Assembly (NCBI GenBank): GCA_022774505.1
Contig: JALFLW010000085.1
Span: 1-64,000, forward strand
DNA: 64,000 bases
Source: Lachnospiraceae bacterium
GTDB taxonomy: Bacteria; Bacillota; Clostridia; Lachnospirales; Lachnospiraceae
Direction of reading: 5' to 3'
The notes beneath the pieces are model-generated. The model did not search any database. It saw only the letters and a list, made by a program, of their open reading frames with translations, and was not told the DNA's origin. Shown here in pieces: positions 52,132 to 62,256 of this stretch. The translations under genes and the position numbers were made by a program. Positions within the stretch are counted from its first letter, which is position 1. Each line of letters starts with the position of its first letter.

Positions 52132-53709
52132 TTATGCAGTAAAATCAATACTTGATCCACTGTCCAGTCTCATACTTCTGTCAGGTTTTTCTGACAACTG
52201 CTCTGCTTCGTCCGTATCCTCCTCTGCATCATAGCGGAAACGACTCTGTTTTCCATTTCCATGCTGAAAATCTTTTTGATCGCCCGTATCTGCCTGACCA
52301 CTTTGAGAAAATGCAAAGTCTGATACAGAAACCTCCACAGCCTCTACTTTAAGATTTTTCTGTTCAAGGTTCTCACGCAATGTGATCATCTGGCTTTCCA
52401 GTGCAGCCTTTGCTTCTGTCGTTTGTACAACAAAACTGGCTGTCATGACACCCTCTTTGCTGCTAACCGTAAAAAGCATTTTACCCAGACGCTCCGGATT
52501 CAACTGCATTTCCAGTGTCGTTGTCCCATCCTCCTGCATGGACGATTGAATTCTTTCTACAACACTGGTAACTACCTCGAGCATTCTCTGCATATCGACC
52601 GGTTCCGGAATGTTTTCTACGTTATTCGCTGATTGAACCATATTTTCAACAAACTGAAAAACATTGGAAGAGCCATCCAACGGTATCGAAGTCTCCCCTT
52701 CCGGCGTATAAACCATACTCTCCGGCTGATTCTCCAAAAAGCTGCTGTTTCCGGAAGAATCCTGCGAAAAACCATTCTTTACTGTCATATCAATTTGTTC
52801 TGTTATTCCATCGGAAAAAGATGGATCCTGCCAGCCAGTCTGCTCCTGTCCAAAGCTGTTGTCATTTACAGCCATCGTCATTTCAGCTGATATAGTACTT
52901 TCATTTTCCTGCTGATCAGGTAAGATATCTACACTGTCGCCAGCCGTCTGCCCACAGTCAGCAGTTATATCTGCTGAACTGTCAGCTAATGTATCCGTCT
53001 GCTGTTCCTGTATTTCCGATGTCATGTCGCTTCTTACGTCGAACTCGGATCCTGTTTCGTCATTTGTTCCATTTATTCTGTCAATAAACGTCTGCAACAG
53101 ATCAGGATCAGATAATATCGACTTCAGATCTGAATTTTCGACATCCGGCTGATTCATCCAGACGGAATCCTGCAGCAGATCTAAAATGTCTGTAAACTGA
53201 CTCATCATATCTTCACTGGTCAGCATATCCAGAGCATCACTTCCACCATTTAAAGTCACAATAAACTGCTGTAATGTTTCCGGGTTTAACAGCTGCAACG
53301 GATTTATCCCCATCTGTGCCAGCGTCTGGGCAAAGACATCATCATCAATCCCCGTAACATCCTCAATCACATCTTTAATTTCTTCCTGAAGCTGCCGGAC
53401 ATCTATTTGTGAATCTTTGACATCCGCATTGGAAGGATTATTGGAAACAGTATTCCCGGCCGCCTCTGAGGCGTCCTGCGTCTGCTGTGTCTGTTCCTTA
53501 CCCGCCATATAAGTCGGGCATTTTCCATTTGATGACTGATCTGCCTTATCTGTGTTTTTCGATACAACCGTATTATTCTGCTCCTCACCGGAAGATGCAT
53601 CGGACATATACTGTCCAAACTGCACGGCATTACTCTGCCGGCTCTGACTGTTTTCAGATGTTTGAACCTTTATGGTATTTCCCGGCAATATCGCATTCAC
53701 GTTCTGCAT
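52132..53709 (-). CDS. fliK: flagellar hook-length control protein FliK
   Basis: Acidic Gln/Ser-rich N-terminus; C-terminal TTLEMQLNPERLGKMLFTVSSKEGVMTASFVVQTTEAKAALESQMITLRENL. Confidence 0.9.
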   Translation of the reverse strand: MQNVNAILPGNTIKVQTSENSQSRQSNAVQFGQYMSDASSGEEQNNTVVSKNTDKADQSSNGKCPTYMAGKEQTQQTQDASEAAGNTVSNNPSNADVKDSQIDVRQLQEEIKDVIEDVTGIDDDVFAQTLAQMGINPLQLLNPETLQQFIVTLNGGSDALDMLTSEDMMSQFTDILDLLQDSVWMNQPDVENSDLKSILSDPDLLQTFIDRINGTNDETGSEFDVRSDMTSEIQEQQTDTLADSSADITADCGQTAGDSVDILPDQQENESTISAEMTMAVNDNSFGQEQTGWQDPSFSDGITEQIDMTVKNGFSQDSSGNSSFLENQPESMVYTPEGETSIPLDGSSNVFQFVENMVQSANNVENIPEPVDMQRMLEVVTSVVERIQSSMQEDGTTTLEMQLNPERLGKMLFTVSSKEGVMTASFVVQTTEAKAALESQMITLRENLEQKNLKVEAVEVSVSDFAFSQSGQADTGDQKDFQHGNGKQSRFRYDAEEDTDEAEQLSEKPDRSMRLDSGSSIDFTA

Positions 53710-53770
53710 TTTTTCACCTCCTTTTTTTGTATTTTATCTATGTCAACGGATTTCTCCGAGGACAACTTAT

Positions 53771-54517
53771 TTAATCAACAGCTGATATCTTCTTTGTAAT
53801 TTGTGCAGCATATGCACTATCCATCTGCTCCATGATCGCAGCCGCATTTTTTTCACCCATATTCTGTAAAATATCACAGACAAGATCCAGATCCTCTGTC
53901 ATTTCTGACAATCTTGCCGCAGCGGCAGATGCTTCCATATTAGAATAATATTTTCCAAGAGTTTCTGCTTTTTTGGAATACTGCTGTTTTTTCAGAACCT
54001 GACGGTATATTTTCTCAGCATTATCAGGTTGGATCTGTTCATAATATTTCTGATATTCTGATATATCCGGAGCTTTTTCATTAAATACTACTTTTTCGTC
54101 AAACTCCTGTACTCTTTTATTAAATGCATCCTGGGAATCCTTATATTTTTGGAGTTTCTGCACCTGCGATTCCAAGTCTGCAATATAATCCGCATTTGCC
54201 GATGTGGTTCCATTTTCAGAATCCAGCTGTGATTCCAATTCTTTAATCCTGGCATTTGCCGCCTTTAAAGTCGTATATTCATAATTACCTTCTTTTGCCT
54301 GTTCCTCCTCGGATGGCGTCGGTAATATCTTATTTACAACCGGAACATCCTTTAATACCGGATATAATACATTACTTCCGATTCCTCCCACATCAAATTT
54401 GATCAGGCATGCAAAGATAACAAGCCATATCGCAATGATCGCCAACGCGATCAACACCGTGACAAGCCTGCTTCCTCCTTTTTCCCTCTCTAACATATTA
54501 TCGTCATTTTTTGCCAT
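53771..54517 (-). CDS. MotE-like flagellar protein (MgtE intracellular N-domain-like)
   Basis: N-terminal TM, coiled coil, ARLSEMTEDLDLVCDILQNMGEKNAAAIMEQMDSAYAAQITKKIS; between fliJ and fliK. Confidence 0.85.
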   Translation of the reverse strand: MAKNDDNMLEREKGGSRLVTVLIALAIIAIWLVIFACLIKFDVGGIGSNVLYPVLKDVPVVNKILPTPSEEEQAKEGNYEYTTLKAANARIKELESQLDSENGTTSANADYIADLESQVQKLQKYKDSQDAFNKRVQEFDEKVVFNEKAPDISEYQKYYEQIQPDNAEKIYRQVLKKQQYSKKAETLGKYYSNMEASAAAARLSEMTEDLDLVCDILQNMGEKNAAAIMEQMDSAYAAQITKKISAVD

Positions 54518-54522
54518 TTGAC

Positions 54523-54978
54523 TTACCCCTCTTTCTCTGCTTCTCTGCCATACCGAAAGCTTACAAGCTCATTGATTTCTTTTTGTTCTTCCGCATTGAT
54601 CTCTTTTTTAAATTCTTCAAATGCTTTTTCCTTGAGCTTTTCGTAAGTTTTCCTCTCTTTCATGGCCTCATTCAGTTTTTCCTGTGCTCTTTCAACTTTC
54701 TTGCGTTGATTAAGAACTTTCACTTTCTGAAGGTTTATATTATATTTTATATTCTCCACCCCGTCCTCTAATTGACGGATTCGAAGTAATTCCAAAACAC
54801 CATTGATCTGCCTGTGGAGCTGCTCCTGCAGATCATTTTTTCTTTCTACAAGCTGCTCCAAACGCTCCTGTTCTTTTTGAAGTGCTGCCATTTGAACTGC
54901 ATATTCAGCCTTTGCCTGATCCTCTAATTTGAATTTGATCTGTAGAATACTCTCCATGGAAAAAACAAACTTTGCCAT
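54523..54978 (-). CDS. fliJ: flagellar export chaperone FliJ
   Basis: MAKFVFSMESILQIKFKLEDQAKAEYAVQMAALQKEQERLEQL. Confidence 0.92.
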   Translation of the reverse strand: MAKFVFSMESILQIKFKLEDQAKAEYAVQMAALQKEQERLEQLVERKNDLQEQLHRQINGVLELLRIRQLEDGVENIKYNINLQKVKVLNQRKKVERAQEKLNEAMKERKTYEKLKEKAFEEFKKEINAEEQKEINELVSFRYGREAEKEG

Positions 54979-55033
54979 ACTGTTGTGCCCCTTCCTGCAT
55001 CATATACGGTGAAAAACCGGCATTACAGATGTT

Positions 55034-56371
55034 CTAATCTGTTTCCTCTGTATTTTCCTGTTCCTCCGGAAACAACATTTCCAGCCTGCGAATACTTTCC
55101 TCAAAGGTAATCTTTTCATAAACATCCTGCTGCAAAAATTCATTAACTGCATCAATTTTTGATAAAGCGTAATCAATGGACGGATTTGATCCCGCTTTAT
55201 ACGCTCCAATATTTACAAGATCCTCGGCTTCCGCATACGTTGCGAGAACATTTTTAAGCTTTCCGGATGCTTTTTTATGTACCGGATCGACAATACTGCT
55301 CATAACACGCGAAATACTTTGCAATACATCAATCGCAGGATAATGATTTTTTTGTGCGATCTTGCGGTCAAGCACAATATGTCCATCTAAAATACTACGT
55401 GCCGTATCAGCGATCGGCTCGTTAAAATCATCTCCGTCAACCAATACGGTATAAAGTCCTGTAATAGATCCTTTATCTGATCGTCCGGCTCTTTCAAGAA
55501 GCTGTGGCATCTCACCATACACGCTTGGCGGATATCCTCTTGATACCGGTGGTTCACCGGATGCCAGACCAATTTCTCTCTGGGCCATGGAAAAACGCGT
55601 CAACGAATCCATCATCAACAAAACATCTTTGCCCTGATCCCGGAAGTATTCCGCAACCGCGGTAGCAGTCATTGCCGCTTTTTTTCGTATCAGAGCCGGC
55701 TTGTCCGATGTCGCAACAATGACAACAGAACGTTTCATTCCCTCCGGACCCAGATCTCTCTCTATAAATTCCCGAACCTCTCTGCCTCGCTCTCCGATCA
55801 AGGCAATTACATTTATATCAGCCTTGGTATTTCGTGCAAACATCCCCATCAGGGTGCTCTTACCCACACCACTTCCTGCAAATATTCCGATTCTCTGTCC
55901 TTTTCCGACAGTGATCAATCCGTCCACCGCTTTTACTCCCAAAGGAAGTACCGTATCTATCAATTCCCTGGTTAAGGGATCCGGTGGCTGGGCCTGTACA
56001 GAATAACTTCCAGAACATTGAAGTTTTGAACCATCTATGGGATGTCCAAGACCATCTAAGACTTTTCCCAACAGATCATCTCCAACCATAACCTTTAAAG
56101 GAGCGCCTGTATTTTCCACGCGGCTCCCCAGACCAACCCCGGCCGTCTGATCATATGGCATCAAAAGGACTCTGTCATCCCGAAATCCAACTACTTCAGC
56201 ATTAATGACCTGATCTGTATCCTGCGTGATTATATGACACAAGTCGTTTAGTTTTGCAGAGGGACCAATTGATTCCACCGTTAATCCTACAACTTTTGCC
56301 ACCTTACCGAGTTTTTTTTCGTAGGACTGGTTTAATAATATATTATATTTTGATAGATCTATATGAACCAT
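55034..56371 (-). CDS. fliI: flagellum-specific ATPase FliI
   Basis: GIFAGSGVGKSTLMGMFARN; LIGERGREVREFIERDLG; start at M7 with GGGAGGAAAAAGG RBS. Confidence 0.97.
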   Translation of the reverse strand: MVHIDLSKYNILLNQSYEKKLGKVAKVVGLTVESIGPSAKLNDLCHIITQDTDQVINAEVVGFRDDRVLLMPYDQTAGVGLGSRVENTGAPLKVMVGDDLLGKVLDGLGHPIDGSKLQCSGSYSVQAQPPDPLTRELIDTVLPLGVKAVDGLITVGKGQRIGIFAGSGVGKSTLMGMFARNTKADINVIALIGERGREVREFIERDLGPEGMKRSVVIVATSDKPALIRKKAAMTATAVAEYFRDQGKDVLLMMDSLTRFSMAQREIGLASGEPPVSRGYPPSVYGEMPQLLERAGRSDKGSITGLYTVLVDGDDFNEPIADTARSILDGHIVLDRKIAQKNHYPAIDVLQSISRVMSSIVDPVHKKASGKLKNVLATYAEAEDLVNIGAYKAGSNPSIDYALSKIDAVNEFLQQDVYEKITFEESIRRLEMLFPEEQENTEETD

Positions 56372-56390
56372 CCTTTTTCCTCCCGGCATT

Positions 56391-57209
56391 TTACATGATC
56401 GTGATCATTCTGATCTGATCCTTTAAATTCTGCAGCTGTACATCCAGACTGCAGTCTATGATCCTCTGATCCGTCTCGATAATACACTGATTCTCCCTCA
56501 GGCTTTCATCCTCTGTTATATCGAATTCAACGCCATCTGAAAGACATTTTTTCAACTCTTCCTTTTGACCGGACACCCGCAGCATATCATTTTTTGATAC
56601 TCTCAACGTCACATTCTTTGTCTTATCCAGCTGATTCAGTGCTTGATGGATAAGATATGTGATAACCTCTTTTTTATCCTGACAAATAACCCCTGTGATC
56701 TTTTCTATCAATGCAGCCATAATTTCCGCATATCTGGGTTCGAGTGCCTGTTCCTCATCCCTGAGTTCCTGTCGCTCCTGATCCATCTGTCTTTTAAACT
56801 TTTCCGCAGCTTCTCTTAGCCGTTCCTGTGCCTGAAGCTGCCCCTCATCAAACCCCTGTGCTCTTCCGGCTTCTTCTGCAGCAGCTTTTATCTGCTCTGC
56901 CTCAGCCCGGGCACTTTTAATGATCTCATCCGCCTCGCATCTGGCATCTGCCAAAAGCTGCTCACTTTGTACGGATAACTCTTCTTCTATTTTTTTTCTT
57001 TCTTCTTCACGGACATCATTCATGTTTAAAACATTCATTCCCGTTTGAAAAGCATCCGGTGCTTCCAGTGCTCCATCATCTGTCTCCGGTTCAGGCTGCT
57101 CCTGACGAAGCAGCTCCGGTGCAAACTTAACCACACGACTGTCAGAATCAATCTTTCTGGTCCCATCCTGATCTAACTGAAAATAAACAGACTTAATCAA
57201 ATTAGACAA
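56391..57209 (-). CDS. fliH: flagellar assembly protein FliH
   Basis: Glu/Arg-rich coiled coil and FliH C-terminal domain; proposed TTG start overlapping the fliG stop with GGAGGTG RBS. Confidence 0.9.
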   Translation of the reverse strand: MSNLIKSVYFQLDQDGTRKIDSDSRVVKFAPELLRQEQPEPETDDGALEAPDAFQTGMNVLNMNDVREEERKKIEEELSVQSEQLLADARCEADEIIKSARAEAEQIKAAAEEAGRAQGFDEGQLQAQERLREAAEKFKRQMDQERQELRDEEQALEPRYAEIMAALIEKITGVICQDKKEVITYLIHQALNQLDKTKNVTLRVSKNDMLRVSGQKEELKKCLSDGVEFDITEDESLRENQCIIETDQRIIDCSLDVQLQNLKDQIRMITIM

Positions 57210-58212
57210 CGATCTCGTCACCTCCACCTCTGGAAATGATAATCTCCGCAGAATCTTCAAGTTTTCTGATGATATTTACAATCTTTTGCTGAGCCTCCTC
57301 AACATCTTTCATTCGTACAGGACCCATAAATTCCATATCTTCCTTTATCATTGTAGCAAGGCGCTTGGACAAATTGTTAAATATGAGATTCTGAACCTCT
57401 TCATTGGATCCCTTTAATGCTACTGCAAGTTCATTGTTATCAACCTCACGCAGCACACGCTGAACGGAACGATCGTCCAAAGATAAAATATCCTCGAATA
57501 CAAACATTTTCTTGCGGATCTCGTCTGCCAATTCCGGATCTTCGATCTCCATGCTCTCCATGATATGTTTTTCTGTTCCTCTATCTACTGTATTCAAAAT
57601 TTCAACAATAGCATCCACACCACCAACAATTGTATAATCCTGATTTACAAGAGATGCCAGCTTCTGTTCCAAAACCTTCTCCACTTCTTTGATCACATCC
57701 GGAGAAGTCCTGTCCATCTGCGCAATACGTTTTGCAACGTCCGTCTGTTTATCCGGTGATAAAGCTGAAATGATCACGGATGCCTGTGCTGATGACAGAT
57801 AAGACAAGATCAAAGCAATCGTCTGCGGATGCTCATCCTGTACAAAGTTAAGCAGCTGACTGGCATCTGTCTTTCTTACAAACTCAAACGGACGTACCTG
57901 CAGGGAAGCAGTCAGTTTGCCGATCACGTCACGCGCTCTCTCTGCTCCCAGTGCCTTTTCCAGCAGATCTTTTGCATAACCGATACCACCCTCAGCAATA
58001 TACTGTTGAGCAAGACACACCTCATAAAATTCATCCATCACCCTGTCTTTGACAGCCGGTGATACGCTTCTGGTATTTGCAATTTCCAATGTGATCTGTT
58101 CTATTTCGTCTTCCTTCAGATGCTTAAAAACCGATGCGGATTTGTCCGGTCCCAAGGTGATCAAAAGGATTGCCGCCTTCTGGATGCCTGATATCTCCTC
58201 TGACTTTGCCAT
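57202..58212 (-). CDS. fliG: flagellar motor switch protein FliG
   Basis: GIQKAAILLITLGPDKSASVFKHL; EHPQTIALILSYL; MFVFEDILSLDDRSVQRVLREV. Confidence 0.97.
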   Translation of the reverse strand: MAKSEEISGIQKAAILLITLGPDKSASVFKHLKEDEIEQITLEIANTRSVSPAVKDRVMDEFYEVCLAQQYIAEGGIGYAKDLLEKALGAERARDVIGKLTASLQVRPFEFVRKTDASQLLNFVQDEHPQTIALILSYLSSAQASVIISALSPDKQTDVAKRIAQMDRTSPDVIKEVEKVLEQKLASLVNQDYTIVGGVDAIVEILNTVDRGTEKHIMESMEIEDPELADEIRKKMFVFEDILSLDDRSVQRVLREVDNNELAVALKGSNEEVQNLIFNNLSKRLATMIKEDMEFMGPVRMKDVEEAQQKIVNIIRKLEDSAEIIISRGGGDEIVV

Positions 58213-58273
58213 ATTCATCCTCCATTCCTTCTTTTATCTGCCAATATTTCTTATTTTTGTCTTTTTATAGTGG

Positions 58274-58303
58274 ATAAAGGAATTGCAGCTGCAATTCCTT
58301 TAT
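58274..58303. repeat. 30-bp perfect palindrome in the fliF-fliG gap
   Basis: ATAAAGGAATTGCAGCTGCAATTCCTTTAT. Confidence 0.93.
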
Positions 58304-58316
58304 TATGATCTGTTAA

Positions 58317-59939
58317 TTATTCCCAATCGTCGGAGATCCAGTTACGAAGAAGCTGGGCAACCGCCTCCGGGTTCTCATCAACAAATTTTTCTATCATTTT
58401 TCTTGTTTCTGACTTGTCGCTAAATTCAATATCCTCCAAAGACTGGTTCTCTTTGGTCGTTGCCAGGAGCTGTTCCACGGAAAGCTCCGGTTCTTCGTCG
58501 GCAATCGCCACCGGTGCTGTTCCACGTACCACAACAAAGATCAGAAGAGCAATGATCAGTACCGCGAGAATAATCATTAAATAATCCGAGATACTGCGGG
58601 ATTTTGTTGTTTTTTGAACAAATTTAGGCACTTCATATCCGATCACCGTAATTGATCCGGCATCAACTCCGGATGCACTTGCCAAAAGCTGTACTTCATC
58701 ATCCGGCACTGTAAATGTAGTCGTACTGTCATTTTGTGCCATAAACTCATCAAAGGTCATATTATCCAGAGTTCCGTCTTTTTCAAGCTGAGCCTCGTCA
58801 TATACCTTATACCGGGTAACCACGATACCAAGAGATGACTGATCCAACTGGATCGCCGGCTTTTCCTGTTTAATATTCTCTATAGTCTCATCTGTCAGCA
58901 GACCGGTGAGTTTCTCATATTCCTGCGAAGAACTATTTGTATTTCCATCATTGATAACGTAATCCGTCTCATCATTATCATTAGAATCCGTCCCCGGTAC
59001 ACCACTCACTGTTCCGGAATTTCCCTCATTCTTTGAATGTACATAGTTTGTAGGATATCCGTATTCGCGACCGTCAGCGACACTATATTTCTTGGTGAGT
59101 TTCTCCACCTTATCCATATTAAACTGGATTCCCTGCGTTCCCACCTGTACATCATCATAGCCACACCGTACCAACAGATCGACAAGATTAGATGCGATCG
59201 TATTCCGAAGCTTCTCGCAATATTCCGTAGAGCCGCCCGTCAGATCTCCTCCGAGTCCGTCACTCGTAAAACCATTATACAGACAGTTGCCCTCGTAATC
59301 ATTGATCATCACATGATCAACATCTGTTCCAACCGCATTTGCCAGCCAATATGCAAGATTCTGCGCAACATCAGATGTCAGCTGTTTTTTATTTTTTTCA
59401 TTGACATCTACCATAGCTGTGACCGATGTCTCATTATTTTCATCCAAAATGCTATATGTACTTTTCGGAACATCAATAAATACCTTGGCATCATCAACAA
59501 AAGAATACTGCTCCATGCTTGTCTTCAATTCACTCTGAAGAGCCAATACACGTTTTTGATCCTTTTCACTTTCCGTCGTGGATATGCTGTTATTAAAAGC
59601 ATCATCCCATGTGTACCCTTTGTCTGTAAGATTATTGTCGCTCATACAGTAGAACGCTTTCGTCATATCTTCGTCATGAACATAAAGCGTCAATCCATCT
59701 TTAGAACTTTTATTGGCAATCCCCTGATCATCCAACGCTTTTACCATGCTGGAGGCATCATCCAGATTGCTAAACTGCTGAAATCTGCTCCAGGTCGGAC
59801 GCGAAACAAGATATGCGGCAGCACCGATCAATAATAAAACAACACAAATAACAGCAATAATGATCGTTTTCTGCCGGCTTGTATATCTATTCCAAAATTC
59901 CACTGCCTTCGCGGGAATTTCCTGTATTCTTTCCTTCAT
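58317..59939 (-). CDS. fliF: flagellar MS-ring protein FliF
   Basis: TMs at both ends; RVLALQSELKTSMEQYSFVDDAKVFIDVPKSTYSI; C-terminal VAQLLRNWISDDWE. Confidence 0.96.
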   Translation of the reverse strand: MKERIQEIPAKAVEFWNRYTSRQKTIIIAVICVVLLLIGAAAYLVSRPTWSRFQQFSNLDDASSMVKALDDQGIANKSSKDGLTLYVHDEDMTKAFYCMSDNNLTDKGYTWDDAFNNSISTTESEKDQKRVLALQSELKTSMEQYSFVDDAKVFIDVPKSTYSILDENNETSVTAMVDVNEKNKKQLTSDVAQNLAYWLANAVGTDVDHVMINDYEGNCLYNGFTSDGLGGDLTGGSTEYCEKLRNTIASNLVDLLVRCGYDDVQVGTQGIQFNMDKVEKLTKKYSVADGREYGYPTNYVHSKNEGNSGTVSGVPGTDSNDNDETDYVINDGNTNSSSQEYEKLTGLLTDETIENIKQEKPAIQLDQSSLGIVVTRYKVYDEAQLEKDGTLDNMTFDEFMAQNDSTTTFTVPDDEVQLLASASGVDAGSITVIGYEVPKFVQKTTKSRSISDYLMIILAVLIIALLIFVVVRGTAPVAIADEEPELSVEQLLATTKENQSLEDIEFSDKSETRKMIEKFVDENPEAVAQLLRNWISDDWE

Positions 59940-60021
59940 ATTACAACTCTCCTAACATATGTCTGTGCCCAAAATCAATGTCATCTGCTTTTCAATGCTT
60001 CTCCAAAAAAAATATTATACA

Positions 60022-60357
60022 TCAAAACTGTAGATTCATCAATTCCTTGTACCCTGACATAAAAGAGTCTCTCACTGCAACAACATACTGCAATGCAATG
60101 TTTGCCTTCTGCTGGGCGATCTGGACATCATGTATGCTCTCTGTCTCTCCCATCGCATACTTCATTTCCTCTACCTCAGCTGCGTTACTGTAATCATTGG
60201 CATCATTTATCAATTTAGATGCCGAGTTAAACGCCGCCTCAAATGCCCCGTTTTTTTGTACGGAACCGGTTTTATCTCCCTCATCAAGTGAGGAGGATAT
60301 TGTCGGAACCTGAAATGCATTCATCAGATCCACATTTGAAAGTGCTGATAATTCCAT
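60022..60357 (-). CDS. fliE: flagellar hook-basal body complex protein FliE
   Basis: AAFNSASKLINDANDYSNAAEVEEMKYAMGETESIHDVQIAQQKANIALQYVVAVRDSFMSGYKELMNLQF. Confidence 0.95.
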   Translation of the reverse strand: MELSALSNVDLMNAFQVPTISSSLDEGDKTGSVQKNGAFEAAFNSASKLINDANDYSNAAEVEEMKYAMGETESIHDVQIAQQKANIALQYVVAVRDSFMSGYKELMNLQF

Positions 60358-60397
60358 GTATATTCTCCATTCTCCATCTATTCATTTTATTTTAATA

Positions 60398-60844
60398 TTA
60401 TTTTCCAACCTCCAGGGCCTTCAATGCCATATTTTTCGCTGCATTAAATGCCGTCACATTGGCTTCATAGGATCGGCTGGCATCGATCATATTGGTCATT
60501 TCTGTAACCGTATTTACATTTGGATATGTGACATATCCATTTTCATCGGCATCCGGATTTGACGGATCATATACCATTCTTCCTTCTGTATCCGTATCCT
60601 CTGAAATCTCTCTGATCTTTACACCATTCCCCACTTTGCCGTACATTCCAGTAGCAGAAGTAAGTGCATCATCAAAAGAGTAATATGCTTTTTCCTGAAA
60701 TACAACCGTCTTACGCTTGTAAATATTACCATCCGCATCCCTCGTGGAATTTACATTGGCTATGTTCTGTGATATCACGTCCAGCCTTGTCCTTTGTGCC
60801 GTCATACCACTGGCACTTACATCAAATGCAGAAAATACGCCCAT
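60398..60844 (-). CDS. flgC: flagellar basal-body rod protein FlgC
   Basis: FDVSASGMTAQRTRLDVISQNIANVNSTRDADGNIYKRK; PNVNTVTEMTNMIDASRSYEANVTAFNAAKNM. Confidence 0.97.
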   Translation of the reverse strand: MGVFSAFDVSASGMTAQRTRLDVISQNIANVNSTRDADGNIYKRKTVVFQEKAYYSFDDALTSATGMYGKVGNGVKIREISEDTDTEGRMVYDPSNPDADENGYVTYPNVNTVTEMTNMIDASRSYEANVTAFNAAKNMALKALEVGK

Positions 60845-60888
60845 TTTATTTCATCCTTTCCATATACAATATCCGCGATCATCTACAA

Positions 60889-61287
60889 TCACGAGCCACT
60901 ACCACTCTTGCATACACTGCGAAGTCTTGAAAACTCCTGTGATATTGAATCAAGCACCGTATAATACTTGATCTGATTTTGTGCAAGATATGAATTTTCA
61001 GTATCTATATCGACATTATTTCCATCCAGCCGATAACTTACGGTACTGTAATCGGTATAAACATTTCCGTTTAAAAGATCCAGCTCCGCATCTGCTACTT
61101 CATCGTCCAACGAAATCCCGCCACTAAGCTGCTCCTCTAAATAACTTTGAAAATTCACATCTTTTCTTTTATATGTCGGAGTATCTGCGTTAGCAATGTT
61201 GTTTGAGATTACAGAATGTCGAAGCCAGCTTGCATCTGCTGTCTTTTCGAGAACATTGATATAATTAAATGCTCCTGATGAAATCAT
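60889..61287 (-). CDS. flgB: flagellar basal-body rod protein FlgB
   Basis: LRHSVISNNIANADTPTYKRKDVNFQSYLEEQL; start at MISSGAFNYI with GAGGAGG RBS. Confidence 0.95.
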   Translation of the reverse strand: MISSGAFNYINVLEKTADASWLRHSVISNNIANADTPTYKRKDVNFQSYLEEQLSGGISLDDEVADAELDLLNGNVYTDYSTVSYRLDGNNVDIDTENSYLAQNQIKYYTVLDSISQEFSRLRSVCKSGSGS

Positions 61288-61365
61288 CGAAAACCTCCTC
61301 ATACTATGTAAATATATCAATAAATACCTTGTCATGCTTCTATAAACACAATTACACTACATATA

Positions 61366-61393
61366 ATTATAAAGAAAAAAAAGAAAATTACAA
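61366..61393 (-). promoter_or_regulatory. putative sigma-A promoter for the fla/che operon
   Basis: TTGTAA-N16-TATAAT in the codY-flgB gap. Confidence 0.65.
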
Positions 61394-61409
61394 GACTTAT
61401 TTACAGATT

Positions 61410-62189
61410 TTACTCTTCCATACAACCTCGGATCATTTCAGGGGTAAAAAGCTCATTGACAAGCCGTATATTTGTCCCTTTCATCCCTGCCGATCTGATA
61501 CTTATAATCCCGGCACTCTCGCATTTTTTTAATCCATTGACTATCACTGATCTGGTGATCCCCACCTGATCTGCCAGCCGGCTTGTAACAAGCAGATCCG
61601 TCTTTTTTTCTTCCAGTTCATCCAGAACATAAAGCATTGCTCTGGCCTCCAGCTTAGAAAGTGTCTTGATCGCTGCTCTGACATGATTTTCCTTATACTG
61701 CTCCTCAGAAATCTCCTCACTTTCCGCACGCTGCATAGCAAGTCCTACTACTGTCATTCCATATTCCATCAATATAATGTCATCTATCGAAAAACTGCCC
61801 TGTCTACGGTATACAAAAAGTGTACCCAGTCTTTTTCCGGCCATATTTACCGGTGAGATCATCGCCTGATATTCCTGTGGATCAGCCACCGAAAATCCAA
61901 GCGTCATCAGATTGACATTTTCTTTCGTTGATAAAACTGCCAGCATTCTCTCATGAATATCCTTTTTCAGATAATTTCCATACGAAATCTCTTCAAGCTG
62001 CGGTATCACTTGTATGTCCCTGCGTATTTTCATCCCGAGCACTTTCCCTTTACGGCTCAGCAAAAGCACATTCACTCCCATTTCCTGCGACAACATCCTG
62101 CAGAAATCATTAAAATCTACTTTGTCCGACTCCTGTTGATTCAGAAGCCTGTATATCTTACGTGTTTTATCTAATAATTCCAGACTCAT
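61410..62189 (-). CDS. codY: GTP-sensing transcriptional repressor CodY
   Basis: MSLELLDKTRKIYRLLNQQE; C-terminal wHTH SRLADQVGITRSVIVNGLKKCESAGIISIRSAGMKGTNIRLVNE. Confidence 0.97.
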   Translation of the reverse strand: MSLELLDKTRKIYRLLNQQESDKVDFNDFCRMLSQEMGVNVLLLSRKGKVLGMKIRRDIQVIPQLEEISYGNYLKKDIHERMLAVLSTKENVNLMTLGFSVADPQEYQAMISPVNMAGKRLGTLFVYRRQGSFSIDDIILMEYGMTVVGLAMQRAESEEISEEQYKENHVRAAIKTLSKLEARAMLYVLDELEEKKTDLLVTSRLADQVGITRSVIVNGLKKCESAGIISIRSAGMKGTNIRLVNELFTPEMIRGCMEE

Positions 62190-62256
62190 CTTATAACTCC
62201 GTTTCGTTTCTCTCCCAATCAGATGTCTGTTGTTCTTATGCTATTATGTGCTCTGT

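Noticed and set aside
59037-59834. 265 aa plus-strand ORF
   Set aside because: Antisense shadow of fliF, low-complexity Ile/Cys/His composition.
61366-61400. Possible CodY box (AATTTTCWGAAAATT) at the fla promoter
   Set aside because: AATTTTC half-site only; the rest is a T tract, so too weak to call.
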